DNA of 64,000 nt from the NCBI GenBank assembly GCA_965221405.1, contig CBDCSE010000002.1, positions 1,488,001 to 1,552,000 on the forward strand. The letters are read 5' to 3'. A model generated the notes under the pieces. It worked only from the letters and a program-made list of their open reading frames with translations, was not told the origin of the DNA and searched no databases. The translations under genes and the position numbers were made by a program. Source of the stretch: JAPOUP01 sp965221405. Lineage in GTDB: Bacteria; Pseudomonadota; Alphaproteobacteria; Rhodobacterales; Rhodobacteraceae. Positions 18,229 through 26,783 of the stretch are shown here, piece by piece (position 1 is the stretch's first letter; each line of letters begins with the position of its first letter).

Positions 18229-18486
18229 AAACATGGATTCCAGATAATCCGGTCCAGCTGCAGGCGTAATCCTTTCGCAATTTCCGGGCGGGCCGTTATC
18301 TGTCCGGTCTGCCGAGTATGACCACCTGGCCATTTCTGCTGATGTTCTTTTCTCTTCTGGCCAGATTCTTGGTTATTGCGTCGGGGTGCCATGAACGATC
18401 TTGTTTCCGGCCTCGAGAAATTTGAAGGCAGTGTGGATCTGTGCCAATTAATTCCCCGAAACCGGGAAATGTGAATGGAGACTCGA

Positions 18487-20082
18487 TTGGCCGTAAAAGT
18501 TCTCGTTTCGGACGGGCTGTCAGAAACTGCGGTTCAGATTTTCCGCGACCGCGGAATCGATGTGGATTTCAGGCCGGATCTTGGCAGAAACAAAACCGGA
18601 CTGCTCGAGGTGATCGGAAATTATGACGGCCTCGCGATACGTTCGGCAACGAAAGTGACGGAAAAACTCATCAATGCCGCCGACCGCCTTAAAGTCGTCG
18701 GTCGAGCCGGTATCGGCGTTGACAATGTAGACATTCAGGCTGCCGCCAGGGCGGGCGTGATCGTCATGAATACTCCTTTCGGCAATTCGATCACCACCGC
18801 CGAGCACGCAATCGCAATGATGATGACCATCGCGCGCCAGATCCCGGACGCAAATGCGTCAACGCACGCGGGGAAATGGGAAAAATCCCGCTTTATGGGA
18901 GTCGAACTCACAGGCAAGATCTTGGGCGTCATCGGTGCCGGAAACATTGGCCAGATCGTGATCGACCGTGCCCGCGGTCTGAAAATGAAAGTCATGGCGC
19001 ATGACCCGTTTCTTTCGGAGGAACGGGCAAGACGTATGGGAGCGAGAAAGGTGGAGCTGTCCGAGCTTCTCCGCGAATCCGATTTCATCTCGCTCCATGT
19101 ACCCCTGACGGACAAAACCCGGAACATTCTGTCGGGAGAGGCACTTGGGAACACGAAAACGGGTGTGCGTATAATCAACTGCGCCCGCGGTGGACTTGTC
19201 GACGAGGCCGCTCTCGCGGAGCTTATCGCTTCCGGCCATGTCGCCGCGGCGGCGCTCGACGTGTTTTCGGAAGAGCCGGCGACCGAAAGCGAGCTGTTCA
19301 ACATGCCCAATGTCGTCTGCACACCACATCTCGGCGCTGCGACCACGGAGGCACAGGAGAATGTCGCGCGACAGGTCGCGGAGCAGATGTCCGACTACCT
19401 GCTCACGGGTGCCGTCCAGAATGCGCTGAACATGCCGTCGGTTACGGCTGAAGAGGCGCAGATCATGGGGCCATGGATCAGGCTTGCGGGATATCTGGGC
19501 GATTTCGTGGGGCAGCTTACGGGCGAACCGATCAATGCGATCAATATCCTGTACGACGGCCTGGTGACCGATATGAATACGGCCGCGCTGACATCCGCTA
19601 TCATAGCCGGCCTGATGAAATCCTCAAACCCGCAGGTCAACATGGTGTCTGCACCGGTGATCGCGCATGAGCGCGGTATGGATATCTCCACAACAACCCA
19701 GCACAAGTCAGGCGTTTTCGAGGGTTACATGAAACTCACCGTCGCAACCGAAGTCCGTGAGCGATCCATCGCGGGCACCGTGTTCTCCGATGGCAAGCCA
19801 CGCTTCATCCAGATCAAGGGAATTAATATCGACGCGGCGATCGGCCGCCATATGCTCTATACAACCAATGAGGATATACCGGGTATTATCGGCGTCCTGG
19901 GACAGACCATGGGTAAACACGGCGTCAATATCGCAAACTTCACCCTTGGTCGCAGCTCCATAACCGGAAGAGCGATCGCGTTGCTATATCTGGATGAACG
20001 GCCGTCGGCGGATGTGCTGTCGGAACTGGAAGATACCGGTCTGTTTCGTCAGGTCAGCCGACTGGAGTTCGATGTTGGCTAG
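18487..20082 (+). CDS. serA: D-3-phosphoglycerate dehydrogenase
   Basis: A 531-residue long-form SerA, the first enzyme of serine synthesis (3-phosphoglycerate to 3-phosphohydroxypyruvate, NAD-dependent). Domains in order: substrate/NAD domain with GVIGAGNIGQIVIDRA, catalytic Arg region NCARGGLVDE, the Glu region and TPHLGAAT with the catalytic His, an intervening domain, then a C-terminal ACT domain (EDIPGIIGVLGQTMGKHGVN) for serine feedback. TTG 18487 is preferred because GGAG sits 6 nt upstream and the protein then begins MAVKVLVSDGL as is usual; ATG 18475 is the alternative. Confidence 0.95.
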   Translation: MAVKVLVSDGLSETAVQIFRDRGIDVDFRPDLGRNKTGLLEVIGNYDGLAIRSATKVTEKLINAADRLKVVGRAGIGVDNVDIQAAARAGVIVMNTPFGNSITTAEHAIAMMMTIARQIPDANASTHAGKWEKSRFMGVELTGKILGVIGAGNIGQIVIDRARGLKMKVMAHDPFLSEERARRMGARKVELSELLRESDFISLHVPLTDKTRNILSGEALGNTKTGVRIINCARGGLVDEAALAELIASGHVAAAALDVFSEEPATESELFNMPNVVCTPHLGAATTEAQENVARQVAEQMSDYLLTGAVQNALNMPSVTAEEAQIMGPWIRLAGYLGDFVGQLTGEPINAINILYDGLVTDMNTAALTSAIIAGLMKSSNPQVNMVSAPVIAHERGMDISTTTQHKSGVFEGYMKLTVATEVRERSIAGTVFSDGKPRFIQIKGINIDAAIGRHMLYTTNEDIPGIIGVLGQTMGKHGVNIANFTLGRSSITGRAIALLYLDERPSADVLSELEDTGLFRQVSRLEFDVG

Positions 20083-20085
20083 GCC

Positions 20086-20521
20086 GTGAGGATTTACGCG
20101 ATCGGCGATATCAAAGGCCAGTTGGACATGCTTCGTGCGGCCCACCAACGCATCGCGATGGACCGTGAGGCCTGCGGCGATCCAGCCGCTGGGGTGATAC
20201 ATCTCGGGGATTTCCGCGACAGAGGCCCCGATAGCGCCGACGTCATCCGTTTCCTGGTCGATGGGGTCGCGGCTAGAGAGCCATGGCGGATGCTCCTTGG
20301 AAACCATGACCTACTGTTCCAGGGTTTCGTTCGGGACGCCAGCGTTCGCGACAATGTGCTTCATGAGGACCTCACATGGATGTCCTGCCCGCTAGGGGGC
20401 GAAACGACGCTGAAACCTTACGGGCTGCCCGACATCGATCGGCATTCCCAAACGGAACCGGGCGCGGCTCCTTGAACTGATTCCCGGTTCGCACATCACA
20501 TTTCTGGGGCGTATGGTGTAG
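20086..20521 (+). pseudogene. Metallophosphoesterase (Ser/Thr phosphatase-like), frameshifted and truncated
   Basis: The frame starting GTG 20086 encodes MRIYAIGDIKGQLDML, HLGDFRDRGPDSADV and LLGNHDLLFQGF, clearly a calcineurin-like phosphoesterase. The usual GDIHG histidine metal ligand is replaced by Lys. After about 115 residues similarity shifts to another frame: LLELIPGSHITFLGRMV up to a stop at 20519-20521. So there is a frameshift near 20440-20470, and the C-terminal half of the roughly 240-residue family is missing. It starts 3 bp after serA. Loss of a metal ligand plus the frameshift makes activity unlikely. Confidence 0.75.
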
Positions 20522-20671
20522 CCCAGATTATTGACGCCTGCTCGTGTTGCACCCTTTTCGATCCCTGTTTGGCCGGCAAAACGGTGACTTCCGACCGGCA
20601 CAAACGGGTCAGATGGGCCGATTGTCGATTTTCTGATGAAAACCTTGCAGATCTTCCACCACATGGAGTAA

Positions 20672-21844
20672 ATGCAAGGTATGATCGCACGGAGCCATAG
20701 AAAGCGGGTTGAAGAGGCACTGGAAGATCAGGCGGGTGTTGTCCTGCTTGGGCCGAGGCAAGTCGGCAAAACGACGCTGGCTCAGAACATCGCAGAACAC
20801 CGGCACGCGATCTACCTTGATATGGAGCGGATTGCGGATCGTCAGATACTGGACGAACCGGACCTTTACCTGGACGAACAGGCGGGTCGTCTCGTGGTGA
20901 TTGACGAAGTTCAACGCGTGCCCGACCTGTTCAAGGCCTTGCGCGGGCAAATCGACCGCCGTCGGAGGCAGGGGCATCGAACGGGCCAGTTCCTTCTTTT
21001 GGGGTCCGCGTCAAACACACTCCTGCATCAAAGTGCCGAGTCATTGGCCGGGCGGGTCCGCTATCACGAACTGACACCTTTCATGCTTCCTGAGGTTGGC
21101 GTGGATGCGCTATCGACCCTCTGGCTGCGAGGCGGTTTTCCCGACAGCTTCCTCGTGAAAACGGATCGGGCGAGCCTCATATGGCGCGACGATTTCATCC
21201 GCGCGTATCTGGAACGTGACATCCCGTCGCTCGGATTGCGGATCCCGGCTGAAACGTTACGCCGGTTCTGGACAATGCTCGCCCATGACCAGGGAGGACT
21301 TTTGAACGCGGCAAAGCTCGCCGGGAACCTCGGAGTCTCCGGACAAAGCGTGGCCCGTTACCTCGATGTGCTCGTCGATCTGATGCTGGTACGGCGTTTA
21401 CCACCCTGGCATGCGAATGCCGGCAAGCGCCTGGTCAAATCGCCCAGGATCTATATCCGCGATCCCGGGCTGACCCATGCGCTTCTCGGTATCGAAACAC
21501 GGGAAGATCTGTTCGGGCATCCGGTTGTTGGCGGAAGCTGGGAAGGGTTTTGCATTGAGACCCTGATTGCCGCCGCACCGCGCAGGACCGAGGCAAGTTT
21601 CTACCGCTCATCCTCGGGTGCCGGGATCGATCTGGTGTTGAAACTCCCGCGGGACCAAATCTGGGCGATTGAGATCAAGCGCTCGACATCACCAAAAGTG
21701 ACGCGCGGGTTCCACATCGCGGCCGAAGAACTGAGTGCATCTGAACGGATCCTCATTTATGCTGACGAGAAGGATGTGCCACGACCGGGTGGTTTCCGTG
21801 CAATGCCTCTGATGCGGGCGGTGGAGCGGCTCGCTTCCACGTGA
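20672..21844 (+). CDS. AAA-type ATPase with DUF4143 domain
   Basis: A 390-residue protein: N-terminal P-loop ATPase with Walker A LLGPRQVGKTTLAQN at about 25-39 and Walker B LVVIDEVQRVPDLF, then FLLLGSAS, and a C-terminal DUF4143 domain ending in a nuclease-like IWAIEIKRSTSPKVTRG. Such ATPases are widespread and often mobile; their substrate is not known, and links to toxin-antitoxin or defence functions are only suggested. GGAG precedes ATG 20672 by 4 nt. It stands alone downstream of the broken phosphoesterase, consistent with acquisition as a single gene. Confidence 0.85.
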   Translation: MQGMIARSHRKRVEEALEDQAGVVLLGPRQVGKTTLAQNIAEHRHAIYLDMERIADRQILDEPDLYLDEQAGRLVVIDEVQRVPDLFKALRGQIDRRRRQGHRTGQFLLLGSASNTLLHQSAESLAGRVRYHELTPFMLPEVGVDALSTLWLRGGFPDSFLVKTDRASLIWRDDFIRAYLERDIPSLGLRIPAETLRRFWTMLAHDQGGLLNAAKLAGNLGVSGQSVARYLDVLVDLMLVRRLPPWHANAGKRLVKSPRIYIRDPGLTHALLGIETREDLFGHPVVGGSWEGFCIETLIAAAPRRTEASFYRSSSGAGIDLVLKLPRDQIWAIEIKRSTSPKVTRGFHIAAEELSASERILIYADEKDVPRPGGFRAMPLMRAVERLAST

Positions 21845-22289
21845 GCCACGTGATAAGGTCACAACCGCCGTAACAGGAGAAACAGCTGCCGATGTCACAA
21901 TATCCGACAACAGCCTGATCATTCGCCCCGGACGACAGGCCATTAATCCGTTTCGACTCAACGCCGATTGGTACGCCGATATCACCGTGCCCTGGCGGCA
22001 AAAATCGACGCCTTCAAATCTGCTTTACAGGCCCCTGCGCATAAAATTCACAGGAATTATGCCCGTTGGGAAGCGAGGCTCGAGGCTAAGGTCAACCGCG
22101 GATGATATCGTTGACCTCTCATTCAAAGTAATCGTGACCCAATTTCCGATAGGGAGTGCAGACGCATGATATTCAAACTGAAACCCCAAGGGGAACTGTC
22201 CCCGGAAATCCAGAAGAGACGGAGCGCTGTGCCGGGCAAGACGACCCCTGCGCCACCCGAGGTCACATCACCTCGTGTGTCATCGGTCA
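21845..22289. other. intergenic space, no gene recognised
   Basis: About 445 bp between the converging ATPase and DUF2783 genes. A plus-strand frame (21987-22169) and longer plus frames beginning near 22166 are antisense to real genes or lack start signals. No terminator hairpin with a T run was noticed. Confidence 0.4.
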
Positions 22290-22520
22290 TCATCCTGATT
22301 GTCGCGCCACGCCTGTGCGTATCGCCATCCGACCGTCCCGGGCAAGCGCCAGCGCTTCGGCCAGGACCTGCCGATCACCGATATGGTTTGCAAGTATCAT
22401 TATCAGCTGTGCGTTCAGGGCCTGACTCTGCGACTCATCGAGACATCTGTGCACCGCCAGCAACTCGGCATAGAAGCCGTCGTGGTCGGCCAGATTTGGA
22501 GTATCGATCAAGGCGGTCAT
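22290..22520 (-). CDS. DUF2783 domain protein
   Basis: A 76-residue protein with the family pattern TPNLADHDGFYAELLAVH, SQALNAQLIMILANHIGD and VLAEALALAR. DUF2783 proteins are small companions of FAD-dependent aromatic monooxygenases in Alphaproteobacteria, probably accessory; the biochemical role is unknown. Its ATG overlaps the stop codon of the FAD monooxygenase gene (ATGA), so the two are translated together. Last gene of the operon. Confidence 0.82.
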   Translation of the reverse strand: MTALIDTPNLADHDGFYAELLAVHRCLDESQSQALNAQLIMILANHIGDRQVLAEALALARDGRMAIRTGVARQSG

Positions 22521-24070
22521 TCACCACACTTCCAGATTCGGGAGATCGTTTTTCTGACGGATGCGGGATCCGGATATGGCCAGCGCGCGGCGATCACCTG
22601 ATCGGGACGGATCAGGTAGACCGCTGATGTGGCGATCCCGAGGTATCGGTCACGCAGCATGTCCGTGATCTGGGGGGCCAACACGTTCGCGCCATCGACC
22701 CGTGGCATCTCGCATCCCAACGCCAGAACGACCATATGCCCACCAAGCCGGTTCAGCAGCCATCCGTTTTCAACCGGTGCGTCCGGCGCAACCGATCCGG
22801 GCCTCGACAAGGCAGGCATCGCTCCATCGTCGGCTCCCTCGCTCGGATAGACGCAGGGAACCGAGAGCCGTCCCGAGTTGACCCAGGCACGGGCGAACGG
22901 CGCCTTTGCCGCCAACGCAAGCACCTGATCGCGGAATAGCCGCTCGATGCCATCGCTGGGCGTCATGAATTTCGTCGCGCGTGAGGAATTCAGAAGATTT
23001 TCATCGGCGGCGAATGTCCGCTCCGCGTCGAAGTCCTCCAGAATGGTCCGGGACGACCGACTCTGCAGGACCGCCGCCAGCCGCCAGCCAAGTGCGTCGA
23101 CGTCCTGAAGCCCGCTATTGCCGCCGCGCGCACCGAATGGAGAAACGATATGGGCACTGTCACCGGCATATATCACCCGTCCGTGAACGAAACTCCGAAG
23201 CCGTCGGCACTGAAAGGTATACACACTTACCCAATCCAACCGAAAATCGGAGTGGCCGACGACGCGCTCGATGCGCGGGATGACATTCTCCGGCCTGCTC
23301 TCAAGCTGTGGGTCGGCACCCCAGCCAAGCTGTAGATCAATGCGGTAGATGTTGTCTGGCTGTTTGTGCAGAAGCGCTGACTGGCCATTATGGAATGATG
23401 GTTCAAACCAGAACCGGCGCTCAGGCGGCATTTCCGTCTTCAGTTCCACATCCGCGATCAGGAAGCGTTCCTCGAACAGCTCTCCGTCAAAATCGAGTCC
23501 CATACTTTCCCGAATGGATGATCTCGCCCCGTCGCACGCGATCAGATAGTCGGCTTCGAGCCGGTAGTTCCCTTCCGGCGTCTCGATCTCGGCCCGCACG
23601 GAATCACGGCTCTGGACGACACCGGAAACCCGGTTTCTGAACCGCAGATCCACTAACGGATTTTCCTGGACGGCCTCGATCAGATATTCCTCGACATAAT
23701 ATTGCTGCAGGTTGACGAAGGCTGGCATTTTGTGCCCGTCCTCAGGCAGCAGGTCGAAACTGAACACCTCTTCATCACGGCAATAGGTTCGGCCCACCTT
23801 CCAGGTCACACCCTTTCGCAGACAGCGCTCACCCACCCCTATCCGGTCCAGAATTTCCAGACTGCGCTTTGACCAACAGATCGCACGGCTTCCGACCGAG
23901 ACAACGTTGTTGTCGTCCAGCACAATGCTGGATACGCCGTGATTGGCGAGTTCAAGAGCCATGGCCAAACCAACCGGCCCCGCACCGACAACCAGCACTC
24001 CGTGTCGCTCCTCAGGCCGATCCAGTCCCGGGGGACGCACAAAGGGAAAGAGGCGACGGGTATGGGGCAT
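22517..24070 (-). CDS. FAD-dependent aromatic monooxygenase (MhpA/PheA-like)
   Basis: A 517-residue class A flavoprotein hydroxylase. Seen: the FAD-binding GVLVVGAGPVGLAMALELA near residue 24, the DG motif LIACDGARSSIRESMG, and GRVIYAGDSAHIVSPFGARG which binds the flavin ribityl/phosphate, followed by a thioredoxin-like C-terminal domain. Family members hydroxylate phenolic acids such as 3-hydroxyphenylpropionate using NAD(P)H and O2. In this operon with fahA, and with hmgA 11 kb away, it may feed hydroxylated phenylacetates into homogentisate; the substrate is inferred, not shown. It lies 47 bp after the MBL-fold gene. Confidence 0.85.
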   Translation of the reverse strand: MPHTRRLFPFVRPPGLDRPEERHGVLVVGAGPVGLAMALELANHGVSSIVLDDNNVVSVGSRAICWSKRSLEILDRIGVGERCLRKGVTWKVGRTYCRDEEVFSFDLLPEDGHKMPAFVNLQQYYVEEYLIEAVQENPLVDLRFRNRVSGVVQSRDSVRAEIETPEGNYRLEADYLIACDGARSSIRESMGLDFDGELFEERFLIADVELKTEMPPERRFWFEPSFHNGQSALLHKQPDNIYRIDLQLGWGADPQLESRPENVIPRIERVVGHSDFRLDWVSVYTFQCRRLRSFVHGRVIYAGDSAHIVSPFGARGGNSGLQDVDALGWRLAAVLQSRSSRTILEDFDAERTFAADENLLNSSRATKFMTPSDGIERLFRDQVLALAAKAPFARAWVNSGRLSVPCVYPSEGADDGAMPALSRPGSVAPDAPVENGWLLNRLGGHMVVLALGCEMPRVDGANVLAPQITDMLRDRYLGIATSAVYLIRPDQVIAARWPYPDPASVRKTISRIWKCGE

Positions 24071-24117
24071 TCAGGCTTCTCCGACCCAAGCTGCCCGGAA
24101 TGGCGTCAGCTGGCAAA

Positions 24118-25068
24118 TCATCCCCGGAGCTGCTCCCACATCGCCAGATCCCGTTCAGCAGTCCAGATCTTCGGAGTATCGATGCCGCGGGCCTCGTCGA
24201 ACGCGCGGGCGACATTGAAAGGCAGGCAATGCTCGTAAATCGCGAAATCCGCGAACTTTGGATCACATTCCCTGCGCACTGCGTCCCAGGCATCCTTAAG
24301 GGATCCTCCCCGGGCAACCACCCTTACCACGAGCCGGTAGGTGCTCTCGATAAAGTCACGGGTGCACTCGATCGCCGCGTTGACCGCGTCGCGTCCGACC
24401 AACGCGTCTCCCCGGCCTGGCGCAAGACCGGCCGGGTCGAAGAGTCGAACGTTGTCGAGTGTACCTCCCCAATCGCGGAAATGTCCATCACCACAATAGC
24501 AGGCGGAGCGATATTCAACGATATCACCCGTGAACATCACTTCCTGATCCGGAACCCAGACCACGGCGTCTCCCGCCGTGTGCGCCCTACCCAATCGCAG
24601 GACATCAACCCTGCGTCGCCCCAGGTACACCGTCATCGCGTCGCTGAACGTGATGGTCGGCCAGGTCAGCCCGGGGATTCCCTCGTGCCCCTCGAACAGC
24701 CGTGGAAAACGCTGGAGCTCGCTGGCCCAGTCTTCCTGCCCGCGTTCGGCAACCATCGCACGCGCAACGTCCGACATCAGCACCTGCGAAGCGTCATATG
24801 CGCTCGCTCCCAGTACGCGCACCGCATGATGATGGGTCAGAACCAGATGACTTACGGGTTTGTCGGTCACTTCCCGAACGCAACCAATCACCTTCCGTGC
24901 GAGCTGGGGCGTGGCCTGCGCCTCCACCACCATGACGCTTTCGTCACCAATGATCACGCCTGAATTCGGATCACCCTCCGCGGTGAAGGCGTACAGGCCT
25001 TCGCCGATTTCAGTGAAACTGGTCTTTTTTTCGGTCAGATCGCCCTTGGACGCGAATTCCGTTGCCAT
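24118..25068 (-). CDS. Metallo-beta-lactamase-fold hydrolase of the aromatic operon
   Basis: A 316-residue MBL-fold protein. The first zinc motif is altered: LVLTHHHAVRVLGASAY lacks the usual HxHxDH pattern. VMFTGDIVEYRSACYCGDGH provides the downstream Asp/His region, and LRLGRAHTAGDAVVWVPD a histidine. The HAVRVLGASAY variant is how I remember the members found beside the DUF2783/FAD monooxygenase pair, so it may be a functional subfamily with an unusual metal site. Start 25068 has AGGGG 8 nt upstream. A thioesterase or lactonase role on a ring-cleavage intermediate is a guess. Confidence 0.8.
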   Translation of the reverse strand: MATEFASKGDLTEKKTSFTEIGEGLYAFTAEGDPNSGVIIGDESVMVVEAQATPQLARKVIGCVREVTDKPVSHLVLTHHHAVRVLGASAYDASQVLMSDVARAMVAERGQEDWASELQRFPRLFEGHEGIPGLTWPTITFSDAMTVYLGRRRVDVLRLGRAHTAGDAVVWVPDQEVMFTGDIVEYRSACYCGDGHFRDWGGTLDNVRLFDPAGLAPGRGDALVGRDAVNAAIECTRDFIESTYRLVVRVVARGGSLKDAWDAVRRECDPKFADFAIYEHCLPFNVARAFDEARGIDTPKIWTAERDLAMWEQLRG

Positions 25069-25212
25069 AGCAAACCCCTGTCCCGGGCGAACCATTCGCC
25101 CGCTTGAAACGGATCGCATCTGAGGCGTTCCGCCGTTTGACCCCGTTCTACCAGCTTTCCTCCGGCCAAATCAGGCCGCAACCTGTCCATACCGCATTTC
25201 GGGCAAACACGG

Positions 25213-26475
25213 TCAGTAGGGAAGCTGGTCCGGTCCCAGCGCCGGGACCACTTTGCCCACGCATTCTCCAAACCCGATCCGGTAACCGTCACCTTCGGCC
25301 ATTCCGGACAGCGTCAATGTATCACCATCCTCGATGAAAGACCGGGATTCGCCAGTATCGAGATCCAGAGGCTCCTTTCCACCCCAACCCAGCTCCAGCA
25401 AACTGCCACGCTCCGACTTCGAAGGCCCGGAAATCGTTCCTGATCCAAGGAGGTCACCGATGTTCATCGGTGCGCCAGCCGTCGTGTGATGCGCCAGCTG
25501 CTGGGGGAACGAGTAGTAGATCTCACGGTAATTCGTGCGCGCGATGACCGTCGGCACGGCCGCAAGTTCCGGCTGGATCGAGACCGTGAGCGGGATGTCA
25601 TAAAGCATCGGCCCCGGTTCGTTCAGATAGGGCAGCAGAGCGCGCTCACGCTCAGGTGACGCAGTCCTGAACGGCTCCAGCGCCGCCTTGGTGACTATCC
25701 AGGGACTTATGCTGGTGGCGGTCGCCTTGGCCTGGAAAGGCCCTAGCGGCTGATATTCCCATGCCTGGATATCTCGCGCCGACCAGTCGTTGAGAAGGAC
25801 ATAACCGAAGATCATCCTATCGGCCTGCGTGACCGAAACCGGCCCGTCCGAAGGCTGGCCAACGATAGCCCCCATTTCAAGTTCGATGTCAAAACGACGG
25901 CTGGGCTGGAATCGGGGTAGCGCTTCCTCGTGCGCCTTGACCTGCCCCCATGGTCGGCGGATCTCGGTTCCGCTAACCACTACGGAGGAAGCGCGCCCAT
26001 TGTAGGCGATCGGGATGTGAAGCCAGTTTGGAGGAAGCGCGTTTTCCGGACCTCGGAACATGGTCCCCACATTGAAGGCATGATGCCTGCAGGCATAGAA
26101 GTCAGTGTATTCGGCGATGCGGAACGGCATGTGAAGCCGCGCTTCCGCCATCGGAAACAGATACGGCTCAACCTCGACCCTGCGCGCGCAACCCTCTCTC
26201 AGCAATTCAGTCAGGCCCGCGCGAAACCCCGACCATGCCACCGGTCCGAGCCGCATGAAGCTGTTCCAGGAAGGTGCGCTGAAGACACCGAGCCGCGGGT
26301 CAGGTTGAAGGATACCTGACTTCTCAAGACCCGACACGTCCAGAATATGATCACCGATCGCAACGCCGCATCGGGCCGGCCCGCCGACCGAGAACACGCC
26401 GTACGGCAGGTTGTTCAGGGGAAAAGCGGTCTCGGAGGAGTTCGCGGCATCGACCCAGCTGGAAATAAGAGGCAT
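25213..26475 (-). CDS. fahA: Fumarylacetoacetase
   Basis: A 420-residue fumarylacetoacetate hydrolase, which hydrolyses fumarylacetoacetate to fumarate and acetoacetate, the last step of tyrosine/homogentisate breakdown. Seen: PYGVFS at the N-terminus, YTDFYACRHHAFNVGTMFRG (catalytic His and first metal ligand), FDIELEMGAIVG (metal ligands), VLLNDWSARDIQAWEYQPLG and GDLLGSGTISGP. ATG 26475 gives the family start MPLISSWVDAAN; two upstream ATGs 3 and 9 nt away are possible. No maleylacetoacetate isomerase gene was seen in the window although the pathway normally needs one. Confidence 0.95.
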   Translation of the reverse strand: MPLISSWVDAANSSETAFPLNNLPYGVFSVGGPARCGVAIGDHILDVSGLEKSGILQPDPRLGVFSAPSWNSFMRLGPVAWSGFRAGLTELLREGCARRVEVEPYLFPMAEARLHMPFRIAEYTDFYACRHHAFNVGTMFRGPENALPPNWLHIPIAYNGRASSVVVSGTEIRRPWGQVKAHEEALPRFQPSRRFDIELEMGAIVGQPSDGPVSVTQADRMIFGYVLLNDWSARDIQAWEYQPLGPFQAKATATSISPWIVTKAALEPFRTASPERERALLPYLNEPGPMLYDIPLTVSIQPELAAVPTVIARTNYREIYYSFPQQLAHHTTAGAPMNIGDLLGSGTISGPSKSERGSLLELGWGGKEPLDLDTGESRSFIEDGDTLTLSGMAEGDGYRIGFGECVGKVVPALGPDQLPY

Positions 26476-26783
26476 CATCAGCATCCCAACAGCGACTTGA
26501 CCGGAACGTCCCGCCACGCATCAGGACCAATTGCTGCGGTAGCGCAATTCCGATGTCGAGGGAAAGGTCGTTTCCCTTGACGGGTGGCGTCAAGCCATTC
26601 CGCATCGAGGGCCACCCGATCCGGCGCGGTGGTCCCACGTTCGGTCAAAGAAGCGCAACGGACCTTTATGAAAACCTCATATCGGCATGCGCCGCATCGC
26701 ACATATCCCGCGATTGCCTTCGTCAGGGAGATCACCACACCCTCTTCCAAGTACCCGGCCCGATCCCTGCGGGGAGCGCACCA

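Larger units (their letters stand above)
17315..18486. other. serC-serA intergenic region
   Basis: Apart from the small gene at 17483-17737 no coding sequence is recognised. 17806-17871 holds three consecutive perfect inverted repeats: CAGGGGAA/TTCCCCTG (13-nt loop), CTGGG/CCCAG (5-nt loop) and GCGGG/CCCGC (7-nt loop), the last resembling a tRNA T-arm but lacking the usual A58. A 28-bp palindrome lies at 18201-18228. The insertion separates serC from serA and may hold an unrecognised small RNA. Confidence 0.45.
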
